The position numbers were made by a program, and so were the translations under genes. Shown here one piece after another: positions 47,160 to 59,300 of a stretch of DNA of 64,000 nucleotides. Under the pieces are notes generated by a model, which worked only from the letters and a program-made list of their open reading frames with translations, was not told the origin of the DNA and did not search any database. Location: positions 1 through 64,000 of the forward strand of contig MU832634.1 in the NCBI GenBank assembly GCA_029204225.1, in the 5' to 3' direction. This DNA comes from Diphasiastrum complanatum (taxonomy: Eukaryota; Streptophyta; Lycopodiopsida; Lycopodiales; Lycopodiaceae). The first letter of the stretch is position 1; each line of letters starts with the position of its first letter.

Positions 47160-47650
47160 AAGATCAGCTAAACAGAGTGATGAGAGAGAGTATCAGTAGT
47201 GTTTGTGGGAGGAGTGTTGCACACAAGCTCACAAAACCATAAGTAAATATAGAACTACTCAAAATATTCATCTCTTTATTAATCTCACGTAATTGTACAT
47301 AGATCAACAAGCAAACATGAGAGATTTGCTGCAAGTTTCCTCCCAAAAACCATAGTTTCATAGGAGTAAAATAGATAATGCCTATCCTCTCAAGCACCCC
47401 TCAACCCTAACGCGTCCTAACGTCGACACATAGCAAACTCCATGCACAACTGACACTTGCCACTTGGTAGTACCCTAGCAAATAGGCAAAGAGGTTGGAG
47501 GGGGGCTTTTTGACATGTGTCACTCATACACTTGACCAAGTGTCCCAATGAGCATATGGCATGTGTCATGTTGTCCAACCAATCCTCATACTTTTTAGGA
47601 GATTAGTCCAATAGACTATCCTAAGACCTAGTATTCCCTTAGCCATCTTC
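47160..47650 (-). repeat. Possible LTR fragment, minus strand
   Basis: The minus strand carries a TTAATAAAGAG polyadenylation-like site and LTR-like composition, but no PPT, PBS or matching copy was found in the window. Low confidence. Confidence 0.2.
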
Positions 47651-47654
47651 AAAT

Positions 47655-48176
47655 TTATTATGTCCATGACCAGTTTGTAGGATTCAGTATACTCCTAGTC
47701 TTGGATACACGGTACTCCAGTAAATCAAGCTGTTAGTTATGCCACGACATACTGGATGTGACCCGAAAGTAACTAATATCCTTGTGAGGCCTAGAATACA
47801 CTAAATGGAGTTTAGACAAGGTATGAGACAATGTATGCATGTGTAGAGTTATCAATAGCAATTCTATGAATAGGTGGTCCCTGCATAGGACTCTAATCTA
47901 GGTGAATCTATGTATAGGGAACTTAGGGCTATGCATGGCTATGTGCCCAGGATGCTTTTGGCTCTATATATTGAGGCCAAACTCGTCCCACTCCTCATTG
48001 TGATCATTGATTCATTGCCAGGGTTTCACTCTACATTCATGCTTCTTATTCCTTGGCTTGGGGGTGAAGCTTCTAGAGTTGATTGATTGCTTCTACTTGG
48101 TTGGGTGGTTGCTCCATAGTGTGTTTTCCATTGTGTATTGTCTTGTAAGCAGGATCTTAGGGAGCTTCCCTTATAA
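47655..48176 (+). repeat. LTR of a short non-coding element, plus orientation
   Basis: Ends CTTCCCTTATAA and is followed by TGGTATCAGAGC (48177-48188), so it is a 5' LTR. Its start (ATTATGTCCATGACCAG) is slightly diverged from the TGTTATGTCC start of the inverted copy. It has a TATA box (CTATATATTG, about 47964). The same LTR is present inverted at 48209-48728. Confidence 0.8.
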
Positions 48177-48208
48177 TGGTATCAGAGCAAGGCTTATGAA
48201 GATTGGAC

Positions 48209-48728
48209 TATAAGGAAAGCTCCCTAAGATCCTGCTTACAAGACAATACACAATGGAAAACACACTATGGAGCAACCACCCAGCAAAGTAGAAGCAACCA
48301 ATCAACTCTAGAAGCTTCACCCCCAAGCCAAGGAATAAGAAGCATGAATGTAGAGTGAAACCCTGGCAATGAATCAATGATCACAATGAGGAGTAGGGCG
48401 AGTTTGGCCACAATATATAGAGCCAAAAGCATCTTGGGCACATAGTCATGCATAGCCCTAAGTTCCCTATACATAGATTCACCTAGATTAGAGTCCTATG
48501 CATGGACCACCTATTCATAGAATTGCTATTGATAACTCTATACATGCATACATTGTCTTATACCTTGTCTAAACTCCATTTAGTGTATTCTAGGCCTCAC
48601 AAGGATATTACTTACTTTTGGGTCACATCCAATATGACATGGCATAACTAACAGCTTGATTTACTGGAGTACTGTGTATCCAAGACTAGGAGTATACTGA
48701 ATCCTACTTACTGGTCATGGACATAACA
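48209..48728 (-). repeat. Same LTR in inverted orientation
   Basis: Reverse complement of 47655-48176, starting TGTTATGTCC at 48728 after a polypurine tract (minus strand, 48741-48729). With the plus copy it forms an inverted repeat with about 520-bp arms separated by 32 bp. The duplicated ORFs (IHCQGFTLHSCF) on both strands are products of this symmetry. Confidence 0.8.
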
Positions 48729-48913
48729 TTCTTCCCTCCTTAAACTACTTCTATCCTTAGAAGCTCTCTAAACAGGAAAGAATTACAGTTCCTTTAACTT
48801 TCAATAATAACCGAGAAAATTGTTATCCTTAGTCTGACTTTCATATCAAACAAGTAATCAGAGATAATCTCTGCACTGGAGTACAACTCAGGTTTGAAAA
48901 ATACACTGAGCGA
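48729..48913 (-). mobile_element. Internal fragment of the short element
   Basis: About 185 bp whose minus-strand sequence matches the internal region near 49.76-49.92 kb (AACAGG(A)AA, CCTTTAACTTTCA). It is cut by the plus-strand LTR fragment that follows. Confidence 0.55.
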
Positions 48914-49229
48914 TATTCTATGAATAGGTGGTCCATGCATAGGACTCTAATCTAGGTGAATCTATGTATAGGGAACTTAGGGCTATGCATGGCTATGTGC
49001 CCAGGATGCTTTTGGCTCTATATATTGAGGCCAAACTCGCCCTACTCCTTATTGTGATCATTGATTCATTGCCAGGGTTTCACTCTACATTCATGCTTCT
49101 TATTCCTTGGCTTGGGGGTGAAGCTTCTAGAGTTGATTGGTTGCTTCTACTTGGTTGGGTGGTTGCTCCATAGTGTGTTTTCCATTGTGTATTGTCTTGT
49201 AAACAGGATCTTGGGAGCTTCCCTTATAA
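48914..49229 (+). repeat. LTR fragment, third copy, plus orientation
   Basis: Matches 47.87-48.18 kb nearly exactly (ATTCTATGAATAGGTGGTCC to CCCTTATAA), lacking the first about 220 bp and the primer site. Confidence 0.8.
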
Positions 49230-49255
49230 AATTAGTTATTACAAATCATATTTAT

Positions 49256-51535
49256 GTAAGGATCACCAAGTGAAAATCCTTCAGATCCTGTTGCATGCAC
49301 CAAAAGGACTATTATGGAGCCAAACCACCCAACCAACAAGAAGTCGAGAGTCAAACCCCAATCATCTTCTCTCTCGAGCCACAATCATTGAATACAAGAA
49401 AGGAGAGAATTTTGACAATTGAAAACTGAAACTAGGTTTTGGAAATGGGCAAGTTCCTACATGTTATATAGACTCTAAAGCCTAGAAATATTCCATATAG
49501 GATGCCAATTATTAACCAAATGCTTTTGATCTCCTTTTTCATGCACTATAAGTAGTCAATCACCATGATACTAGCTCCATATGTCCTATTTAGGGCATCT
49601 GGGCTCTCACAAGGTTATTAATTACATTTATGGCCTATTCCATAATGGCGAGGCATAACTAATTAACTCGTACACTGGAGTATTGATTATCCAAGTCTAG
49701 AATTATGCCAAATCCTATATACAAGACGTGGACGTAACATTCTTCTCCCCTTAAACATGTTATGTCCTTAAAACAGGAAAAGAAGTTTAGAAACCAATCC
49801 TTTAACTTTCACACTTACCCATAGAATCATTACCCTTCATCTAAATTCAAATATCAAATAAGTACTTAGAGATAGTATGATTTTCAATTGTTTATCTCTG
49901 CTCTAAAGCACTATATCAATCTCAAAATTACATAGTAAGTGATAAGTTTCCCAATTGGGTCCGATTCTCTCCAATCCAGTACCATCACCTTCATGCAAAT
50001 TTAGTTTACATGAACCATTGGGTGAATTATCATCTTACATTGGAGATCAAAATTCAAAAGTTAAATAAACAAGCAATTATAGTCCAAAAACTATTCACAA
50101 TTTCTCATAGACAATTCATAAATGCTTCTTGGTAAAAATACCCTTAGAATATGTTTGTGTCCTATAACAACTAGAGACCTAGGTTGAAAACCGTACACGA
50201 GCACTTACCGATTACAATCTGTAGTAGAGTACCATCCACTAAAATAAGCAAATTTCCCATAAGTAAAATAACTTATATAATGAAAATGCAAGTGAGACTT
50301 ATATAATGATGTGAATTATGAAATTTCATTAGAATCATAATTCACAAGATTTCAGAACCACACTTTATAATTAAAAGATACTAGAGTATATGTCCTACAC
50401 AACTCATGAAAGATTTAACCTAGAGCAATACCACATTTAGACCCTTATTCAGGTCATTCCTAAGTTAACAAATAAATCTCCATAAGAAGATCTGTTAACT
50501 CTGCAAGTATTTGTTCTAAACAATACTTGGTCATTTCTTTATATTCCCTGACTTATTAAATAGCCCCAGTAACCAAGAATACATAGTAGAATTATACAAG
50601 ATTAATCATGCATGTATGAAGATAATCTCACTATGACCTAGTATATAAACACATATCATTCTCTGGCAGATTCCTCCAAAATCCACATATGTTACTCATA
50701 ACTCACTAAGAATCTTGCAACTCAACTACCAAAGAACTCATTCCTCATGAGTAAATAACATATCTGGAAAATCTCTGAAGTGAATAGTTCGACATACAAA
50801 ACTTTTTCAACCATCAAACTTTAATAAGAAAATATCTTCACTCAATCAATCCACATAAAATCTTAGTATTCCTACCAAGATTAGGTTGATGTATACAGAC
50901 ATTCTTGGAGCCCTACAAGATTAAGATTAGAGCTTTATTCCAACCCCGATCCAATCCATAATAAAATGGTACTTGGTAAAACCAATCAGTGGAACTTAAT
51001 TATAATCTCTATCTCTACTATCCATAGACACGAATAACTTACAATTCAATTCTTAAAACTCCTCTAGTTATAGATTATTTGAAATAATTCCTAGAGAGTT
51101 CCTCTAATTCACTTGGATAGTTCAACCTCTGCACATACTAGTCAAAAAACCATAAAAAACTGTCAAAATCGAACGATTTCCAACTTTTTCTATGGAGAAA
51201 GTTTATAACACTAATCATTAGGCTGAAAGCAATCAAGAATTAGAGAAGTCACTTACTTGGAGGTCAATTTCACCACTAGGAAGTAAAAATCAAAGAGATA
51301 TTACCAAAAAATTGGGATAAGCAAAAAAGCAAAAAAATAATTCCACCTTCTGATCAATGCAAAGCCAAGTTATGATGCCACTATAAGGATCAACAAGTGA
51401 AGATCCTCTAGATCCTGTTGCATGCACCAAAAGGACTAATTTAGAACCACCCAACCAACTGGAAGTCGAGAGTCACACCCCAATCAGCTTCTCCCCTGAG
51501 CCATGGTGATTGAGCACAGAGCCTCCCAGAAACTA
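49256..51535 (-). mobile_element. Non-coding LTR element (LARD/TRIM-like), minus strand
   Basis: Read on the minus strand: a 5' LTR remnant (51535-51381), a primer-site-like TGGCATCATAAC (51380-51369; 3 mismatches to TGGTATCAGAGC), an internal region of about 1.64 kb (51380-49740) without any ORF of protein character, a polypurine tract (49752-49740), and a 3' LTR starting TGTTACGTCC at 49739 and ending near 49256. The two LTRs share TGCATGCACCAAAAGGAC and CAACCAAC...GAAGTCGAGAGTCA blocks. It is related to but distinct from the LTR family at 47.65 kb. It must have been mobilised in trans. Confidence 0.65.
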
Positions 51536-51539
51536 TAGA

Positions 51540-52345
51540 CATAAATTCTGAAGACATTCCATCTTCTTCATAATCGACACCGGGACATCAACATCAAAAT
51601 CTACGGTATCAGAAAATTCTACTATTGTAGTAGATAACAAACATAAAATTTCATCCTCTTTGTAATAAAAAAAAACACAAATCAACAATAATAATATATA
51701 TATCATCATTTATGTAATATTTCAGAAGATCATCAAAGAACTTATTCTGTTCAAGGGAGCTTTCTTCTTATTTAGAAAAATGGTAACCAATTTAGGCTTC
51801 CCATAGTCTTTCAGTATCAATGTTCATGAAGTCTCTATCACGCTTAGGGGGGGGGGGTTCAATTAGAACAGGGTTGGTGTCCAAACAACGTGGCTCATGG
51901 CCTGAGGTGGAAACCTCAACTTTTTTAGTAGATGTTGGTTCAACATCATACAATATTTGGATAGAAAAAAAAAAAACCGATTTGATATTCAATGAATTTG
52001 CATTTTCTTTTACAAGAACTACAACATGTGGAGTTTTTTAACTACTCAGAGAGCTTGGTGTATATCCTATCTAGCCTTTGTTTATCTATAAGGGCAAACT
52101 GCACAAGATCATTCCAATGCATGAAGGAGAGGGCATCAAAGGAAACAACAAGAATGGTAATTAGATCCCTAAATGTAAGGTAATGCTCATAGAATACCTC
52201 CGTAATCTATTGAGCGGGCTTGAAGATGTGGAGATATGGACGAAATAAGGATTTGATATAATCTATATTACTACCAATACCAAACTCATCAAGGAATTGT
52301 GCAAGTGATTCATCCTTGTCAAAATAGGAAGAGGAAGCCATATCG
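51540..52345 (-). pseudogene. Unrecognised broken ORF
   Basis: The minus strand from about 52341 reads MASSSYFDKDESLAQFLDEFG, then SLFRPYLHIFKPA, a stop, and ITEVFYEHYLTFRDLITILV, then a second part at 51992-51792 with PPPPKRDRDFMNIDTERLWEA. It has the style of a retroelement gag or accessory protein but matches no family I recognise. At least two stops or shifts. Sequence 51.54-51.79 kb is non-coding and AT-rich. Confidence 0.35.
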
Positions 52346-52353
52346 GCATTGTG

Positions 52354-52422
52354 ATATCGATTCTATGTGACGAGATCATTGTAACTAACAAGTTCTACAA
52401 ATGGCACACATAGAATCGATAT
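52354..52422. repeat. Perfect 16-bp inverted repeat
   Basis: ATATCGATTCTATGTG (52354-52369) and its exact reverse complement (52407-52422), separated by 37 bp, just upstream of the broken minus-strand ORF. Confidence 0.9.
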
Positions 52423-52429
52423 ATGGCTT

Positions 52430-53160
52430 TTTTTTTTTTTTTTTTTAAATCACTTCTATGCGAGTGGGTAGGTGAGGGTCAAAAAGTGATGAACTGGGCA
52501 AGTACAGATCCGATATTACAAAAATCAAGACAAAACACAAAGAAAATGGCAAAAAGGCTTGAGTTTTATATCTTTTGCATCGCATGTGCAGTGCCCATGA
52601 CAAGTGGCACCTTTCTATTGGTCCATTCAACTGACACATGTCGATTCATGATTGGGTGAATGAAGTTCACGTGTTAGTCAACAACACATGACAACACCAG
52701 ATTGGGTCAATGATTTTCCACATGTGAGTCAACGATATCTGCCATGTGTCATCATGCGATTTAATAGCTGATTTTTTCACACGTGGCCAAAGTGCGTTTG
52801 CACGTGCAAGTGAAGGATGTATAAAATCTTCATCCTTAGGCCATTAGATTATATTTTTGTAGTTTTGCAACTAATATCCCTTCTATGCACGATCAAAAGC
52901 GCTCCTTCATCACCTTGCCATTATGCCATGCATGAAAATGATATTTGTTTGTACATATCAGTTCTGTGTGCAACCAGACTTACTACTCTCACCCTCCATA
53001 TCCACCCACATACAAAATTGATATGATACACGTTAAGCAGACATGCATAGATTTCTTCCGTAGGCCTTCCACATCCATACTAGTGCCCTTCATACCCCCT
53101 GTAGAAATGAACTATTTTTCGCAACAGTCTGCATTTTTGCATGCAATCTTCAACAAGTGA
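52430..53160. other. Non-coding stretch
   Basis: Contains a T-run at 52430-52445 and short recurring ACATGTG/TGACACATGTC motifs at 52.6-52.77 kb. No gene recognised. Confidence 0.35.
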
Positions 53161-54140
53161 AAAGTACAAGGACTGTGACAAAGTCTTCTACTTAACAATC
53201 TGAGCACCCGAGAACAAAAGGTTTTTGTGAGGAATGTGACAACAGTGTTTGACTCGGCTTTTTGGGCACCCGAGAAATGCGATATTTTTTCAAAAAATGT
53301 GAGAACGACATACTGCAGATTTACACAAGATACTGCAAGGAACCGCCAATCGCCCAAGGCACCGCAAGGAACCACTAGAGTCTAGCCTCGGCCACAATGC
53401 GAAGTGGACAAACTGTAGCTTACAAAGAGGACTGACCGAAGGAACACCGCAAGTCAACGATTGTGATCAACATGCGACTGCAACCGCACCACAATATCAT
53501 GCTCACGCACACACGTGAAGGAGATTTTGTACAACTTGTTTACGTCTTCACACTCCGCCAATAATCGATCTACAGATCTACTACTAGAATTGTTAATGAT
53601 CTTTTAAAGTATGTTATTAGAATAACATGAGATCATCCAACAACTATATAAGGAACTGAGCGAGTAGAGACAACATCTATCAGTATCCATTGTATCAATC
53701 GCAAAATCAAAATCAGACAAAGATTAAATGACCAAAATTGATTTTCCAGTATCTGACTCCTCAGAGTTAGAGATTTTATAGAGAATAAAAGTATTCAGAA
53801 CTATAGCAATTACTTGTTTCTGTAAGTAGGATCACGTGCTTTGTGCGATTGTCTTGTGATCCGATAGTTCTTATTACAACATTTGTTATACATAATCGCT
53901 ATTGTTCTTATCAGTTGTATTCATGCTTGAGTGCCTCTTACTCTTTCTCCTCTATTTGCAATAACTCCACAAATGAAGAAATGTATGGCTGTCATAGACA
54001 CCTAATTGATTCACATTTCTTTATATCAAAATATCAGTAACAGAGAAGTGCACGGCTGGCTCAGACACCTAATCGTTCTTCTCCTTATGGTTGTCTATGA
54101 CACCTATACTAAAGTTCAATAAATCAAAACTGCTCTAATT
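53160..54140 (+). repeat. LTR-like sequence with TATA box
   Basis: A TATA box CTATATAAGG at 53644-53653 is preceded by a field of GCAAGGAACC / ACCGCAAG repeats similar in style to the LTR of copia element A. It is followed by a tract with three related GG(C/T)TG(T/G)C(T)...ACACCTA blocks. No clean ends or coding region. Confidence 0.35.
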
Positions 54141-54519
54141 CCGTTCTCTAAGTAATCCAAACCCTATTATCGCATTTCAACGTGTTCTTTTTTTTGTTGT
54201 TGATGGGATCACGACCTTCATTTCCTCTAAGGCCTGATTGTTCATTCTGAATCCACACAACACCCAAGAGGACCACTACCTCACAGGCGAAAGCACCGAA
54301 GAAAGTCAAACGCATGGAGCTTTCCTCTAATCCCATTCCCATGTAGATAATGCCAATGTACATAATGTTGTAGGTATTGTCACAAAAATTTTGGATGACC
54401 ATTTAATAGATCTCGTTTTGGCACTTGATATAGTAGTAATTAAACTGACTTTGGATTTTGATCAGTATTTCAAGTTTGAGAAAGATATTTCGGATGCCAT
54501 AGATGTTGTAGGCATGCCT
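54141..54519. other. Short flank before the young LTR element
   Basis: An 84-codon minus-strand ORF (54148-54402) has a hydrophobic middle but no recognised family. The target-site side TTGTAGGCATGCCT abuts the LTR at 54520. Confidence 0.3.
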
Positions 54520-55166
54520 TGTGAAAATTGTCAACATTTCCTTGTCTAGTTTTAGGCCAAAATTGCTAAAAATGGCACATAGTTTAGGATCTGACTTTTC
54601 ACACGTGTGAAACAGGTCTAGATATTTTTAGTTAGTGTATTTTTTCAGTATGAAGAAGTGTCAAACTTCAAGACCTTCGAAATGAGTCCATTTTCATGTA
54701 TTTTGGACATATATGCCAATTTTACCTACATAGGGCATATTTTAGGTAAGGAGGGTCTAGAGAGAGGAGAGAGAGTCATCTCTCTCAGCTATATATAGCA
54801 GGTAGGCCGTGGAGAAATAGGTTGGAGCAGATCCATTGTATTCATTTGCTTAATGAGAGATTTTTCTATTGGGTTCTCCTTCCATTGTTGGCATTGTGTA
54901 GTGATTGAGTTCAAGCTTTGTGTGTATGATCTTAGGTGCTTTCCAAAAGTGGTAGGCTGATGTATTATGGACTGTATAATGCTATTTTGGGTTGCACTTG
55001 ATGTTTATGGAAGTTTCCATTTGTGATAAATGCTTTTTGATCAAGTTCTTTGCATTCTAGGTAGCATAGAATGTGTTGCCAATTCCTAGCTTATGTAGTT
55101 TGGAGTGCAAGCATTCAAGCCAATGATCTTGGAGTTTAGATCCACTTAGGATCTGTATTTTTCACA
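54520..55166 (+). repeat. 5' LTR of the young element
   Basis: TGTGAAAATTG...TTTTTCACA. A G-box palindrome CACACGTGTG is at 54600-54609, a TATA box CTATATATAG at 54789-54798. Confidence 0.95.
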
Positions 55167-55178
55167 TGGTATCAGAGC
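55167..55178 (+). promoter_or_regulatory. Primer binding site of the young element
   Basis: TGGTATCAGAGC immediately after the 5' LTR, matching the initiator Met tRNA type seen across the window. Confidence 0.93.
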
Positions 55179-56338
55179 TGGTTGGCTTCTATTTACAGTA
55201 AGTATTCCATTTTTGGTGATATTTGGATGTTTGATCAAGTTCTAGCATGATTTTGCATTGCTTTGTTGATCAAATCTTACTAACCTTTGTTTTGTGAGTT
55301 GAACTTGTGGATCAAAAGCATATTTCAGGTCTATTGAAGATCAGAGGCTGAAAAGAAACTATTTTGGATCAGATCATAACACCTAATCATTTGTGATTGT
55401 GAGGCTTGTGCATATTCAATACTAACAATGTTCTTTTCAATCCTATTGTTGACAATCTCCATTCTTGGATGAACACTCTCCTTAAGTGGATGAAACTTCT
55501 CCTTAAGTGGATGACAAATGCTCTTTTGAGTGAGTTGTAATTCTCCTAAAGGCTGAGCAAAGCTCCCATTTGGATGAAAGATCCCCTTTTTTGGGTGAAC
55601 ATATTGTAAGCTCCATTGTGAAGAGCATATTGTAAAGATTGTCATCAATTTTGGCATAAATTTTGGTGTACTTTGTTGAGCATGTAAGTAACTCTCCTTA
55701 TGTAATTTGATTGGAGCATTTGCTGGAAGGTGTTAACCATTATGCAAGTGTGTTTTCAGGTTCTTAACAGGTTGAGGAACATTCTCATGTGAAGTGATCT
55801 TAGATCTACATCTAAACACCAAGATTTGACAAGATAGTGAAGCTAGTCTTGTGATTCACTAAGTGTGCTCATTCATTCACCTCTAAATCTTGTATTTATC
55901 ACTTGCTGGAGTTTATAAACTTTTAGAAGTGTGGTTTACATGTGGTTTTACAGGTTGAATCAATATCTTAGTGTGTTGATCATATGTTGATCAAGTTTGT
56001 TCATTACTAGGTAATCTTGGCATCCTAGTTTTGGGTATTTTCTAAGAATGCAAGTAACTCTTCACACCATAACTTGATTTGGTCACTTGCTGGAAAGTTT
56101 GAGAGCTTAAGCAAGAGTGTGTTCAGGTTGGTTTGATTTTGTAATCCATTCTTAGTGTGTGCAAAGTGTTGCATGTGTTTCAATCTTCCTTTCTATGCTT
56201 GGAAACCATCTAGGTTCAAGATAGAAGTGTTTTAGGGTCCTAAATCTTCATAGATCTCTTTATCTATCATTTGTTGAGAGAAAAGTGAGTGCTAAGTGCT
56301 TTAGGACAAAACCTAAAAGTTGAAGAAACATTAGAATC
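55179..56338 (+). other. Leader of the young element
   Basis: 1.16 kb with no usable ORF. Recurrent phrases (CACTTGCTGGA(A/G), AAGTGTG(T)TTTACAGG / TGTGTTCAGGTT at about 55.74, 55.93 and 56.12 kb) show that it was built from repeated units of about 190 bp. Packaging or translational roles are possible but not shown. Confidence 0.55.
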
Positions 56339-59300
56339 ATGGCTTCCAATGGTGGGATCATGCTAGAGTCTAGTGAAAGGTTGAGTTCATCAAACTACTC
56401 TACTTGGAAAGTGAGGATGGAGTCCTTACTTGAGTTGAATGAACTCATGGACATAGTTGCAGAAATTGAAGAGAGACCTCTCACACTTCAAGAGCAACAA
56501 AGGTTTGATAAGAAGGCCAAAAGGGCTCTTCATATCATTAAAATGAATGTTACAAATGAACTTCTCAAGGAAGTTGGAAAGTGTCAAAGTGCAAGTGAGG
56601 CATGGAATGCCTTAAAGAAGCTCTTTGAATCAAAGTCCACATCTAGGGTATTGACCCTAAGGAGACAAATATTTTCTAGTAGGCAAAGAGAGGGTGAAAG
56701 TGCTCATGCATTTATCTTGAGAGTTAAGTCCCTAAGTGATGATTTAGCATGCATTGATGAGAACATAAAAGATGGTGAAATAGTCCAAGTTATGTTGAAT
56801 GGTTTGCTAAATGAACATGCTAACCTTGTGCAAAGTTTTGCCATTCAAAGAGTCTTGCCAAGTGTGGTTGACTTGCAAGAAATCTTATTGGCTGAAGAAC
56901 ATAGGTTGCAATCAAAGCTTGATGGTGCATCCTTGCAAGGTGGAGGTGAAGAGGCTTTCTTCACAAAAGGCAAATTCAAGGGCAAAGGTAAAGGCAAAGG
57001 GAAATGGTCCAAAGGTGGTAACTTTGATCATGATGATCACTCTTCCTCTTCCTCTTCTACTAAGAACAATAAGTCAAAGTTCAAGTGCTTTTATTGTGGG
57101 ATAAAAGGACATTTTGCAAATGAATGCCATAAGAAACAAAATGCTAGATCTAGGTTGAGATCTAATGTACTTCTTGGAGATGATAATTGTTGTGCTAACT
57201 TGGCAAGCTTTGGTGAATCTATGGTCAATTTTTTGGATCCATTGGATCTTGAAGATGCACTAGTGTTACCTACTAGTCATATGGAGTCATGTGGAGCTAA
57301 ATTAGCATCATGTTTGTACTCTTCTACTCATGGACTTCCAAGGCTTGGTGGTTCTTCAATGGTGCTAGATGGCAAGTGCAAAAATGGAAAAGGTAAGGAA
57401 GGAGCTAACTTCATCAATGGAGTTGATGAAGATTCTTCTTTGGAAGTGATTGTTGCTAATGACTTGTTTGTTCATATGGAAAAAGATGGAGATGCTAAGT
57501 GTCATTCTTTGCAAGAAGATGGTTGTTCTTCTAATTCTTTTCATATTGATGTATGTAATCATGTGGGAAAAGATGATGGTGCTTTGAGCATGCTTGAAGG
57601 AAATGGTTCTTTTACATCTTTTTGTGATAAAGTCATTTGTGCAACAAGTGGTGTCACATTTCTTCATAAAAAGAGTAGATCAAAGGTTTCTATCATGAGA
57701 CTTGGTGAGGGAGATCACAAGTCAAAAGGAAGAGAAGTATGTGAAGTGTTCAAAGTAGGATGTACTTTGAATGATGTTTTTATGAACGATAGTGAGGAAG
57801 AATCATTATCATATGACTCATTACCTAAATCATTGAGTAGAAGTTCATGTTTGAAAAGAGAGAGTACTTCAATCACTCTTATGTTGAAGGTACTAAGGAT
57901 TCTTTTCTTGGCTTCTAATATTCAAGAGTCTTCTACTTCTTATGGTGCAACTATCAAGAGGGAGGTTTCTAACTTTTGTGGTGCTAGCATTAAGAGGGAG
58001 TCTTGTGAAGGAAAGGGCAATGGAAGAGTGGTTCTTGGGAAGATCCAAAGCATGGATCTAACATCTCTTCATCAACTCAAAGCATTCTATGATTGTGGTG
58101 GATTGTTCATTCATGGTCAAGATGGCAAAAGGTTGGTTGAAGAAGACTACATGGAGCAACTCAAGTGGCAACTTCTTCAAGGCAAGGGAGATATCATTGG
58201 TGAGATTATTGAGGTTTGTTATGAACTCAAGAGGGCTGTTTTGATTAGGTTTGATACTCATATTCACCTACTCTACTTCATGTTAAATGGAAATGTTGGA
58301 ATCTATCTTTTGGTTTATGATGGTGGCATTGTTTTCACTAACTATAGTGAAGGGTCAAATTTGAGCATTGATGAGATCTTGTGGGATCTTAATCATGTGT
58401 TTGAGAGGGAGTATCTTCAGAGTTTCAGATCTGAAGATGTTCACATATGCAAGATCTTTGATGTCTTATTGGAAGATCAAGAGGTTGATCTTGGATTGCT
58501 TCATCAACACCAAGAGACAAGTGGCAATTCGAAGCTAGTGAAAAGCATCAAAGAAGAGACAAATGGTCAAGGCATTTTGGATCTGTTTTTACAGGTTCTT
58601 GAAGGTTCAAGTAAGGTCTTTGGAGCTGCAAGGAAGTGTCTTCTTACTCTACCTCACTTGCCTAATCTCATGTATGAACATTGTTATGTCAATGTGTTGA
58701 AATTGTCAAATTTCAATAAAACTAGTTCCATAGTTTTGCATCCTTTGGATCTTGGAGATGGAATAGTTATCATTGCTGGTTTGTATGATCAAGTACATGA
58801 ATTCATTCAGATCTTGAAAGGTATTGAAGTGGTCAATATGTTTTCTTTTGAACAAAGTTCAAGATCTAGTATTCTAGTGTTGGCAAATTGGCAACTTGTT
58901 GACATTGTAGGATCAAGCGTTGTGTGCAAATCTTGTGGAGGTACTTCAAGTATTTCAAGTTCAGGTTTTGGTCATTCAAATGGAGTAGGGAACACATCTT
59001 TTTGGCATTCATTCACTCAAAGGCTTTCATGGATTGAAGATCTACAAAGGCAAGGTGGTGATGGAAGTTCATTCATGGAGATACATGTTGCATTCACTAT
59101 ATGTATAGTGAAATGTGGAGGAGGCATGCAAACACTTGTTGATCACTTTCATTTACAACTTGTTTGCTGCTATTTTACAGAGAAACCAGAGATGGATACA
59201 TGGAGGAATTCATTAATTGAGATTCTATGTTCTTTTACATGTACCATTTTTATGATTCTATGTAAAATTGATGTAAGAAATAGTGAAGCATCCTATATGG

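Noticed and set aside
48007-49273. Repeated small ORFs (IHCQGFTLHSCFLF, YRELRAMHGYVP) on both strands
   Set aside because: They lie inside direct and inverted LTR copies, so their repetition reflects LTR repetition; no ribosomal or protein-family support.
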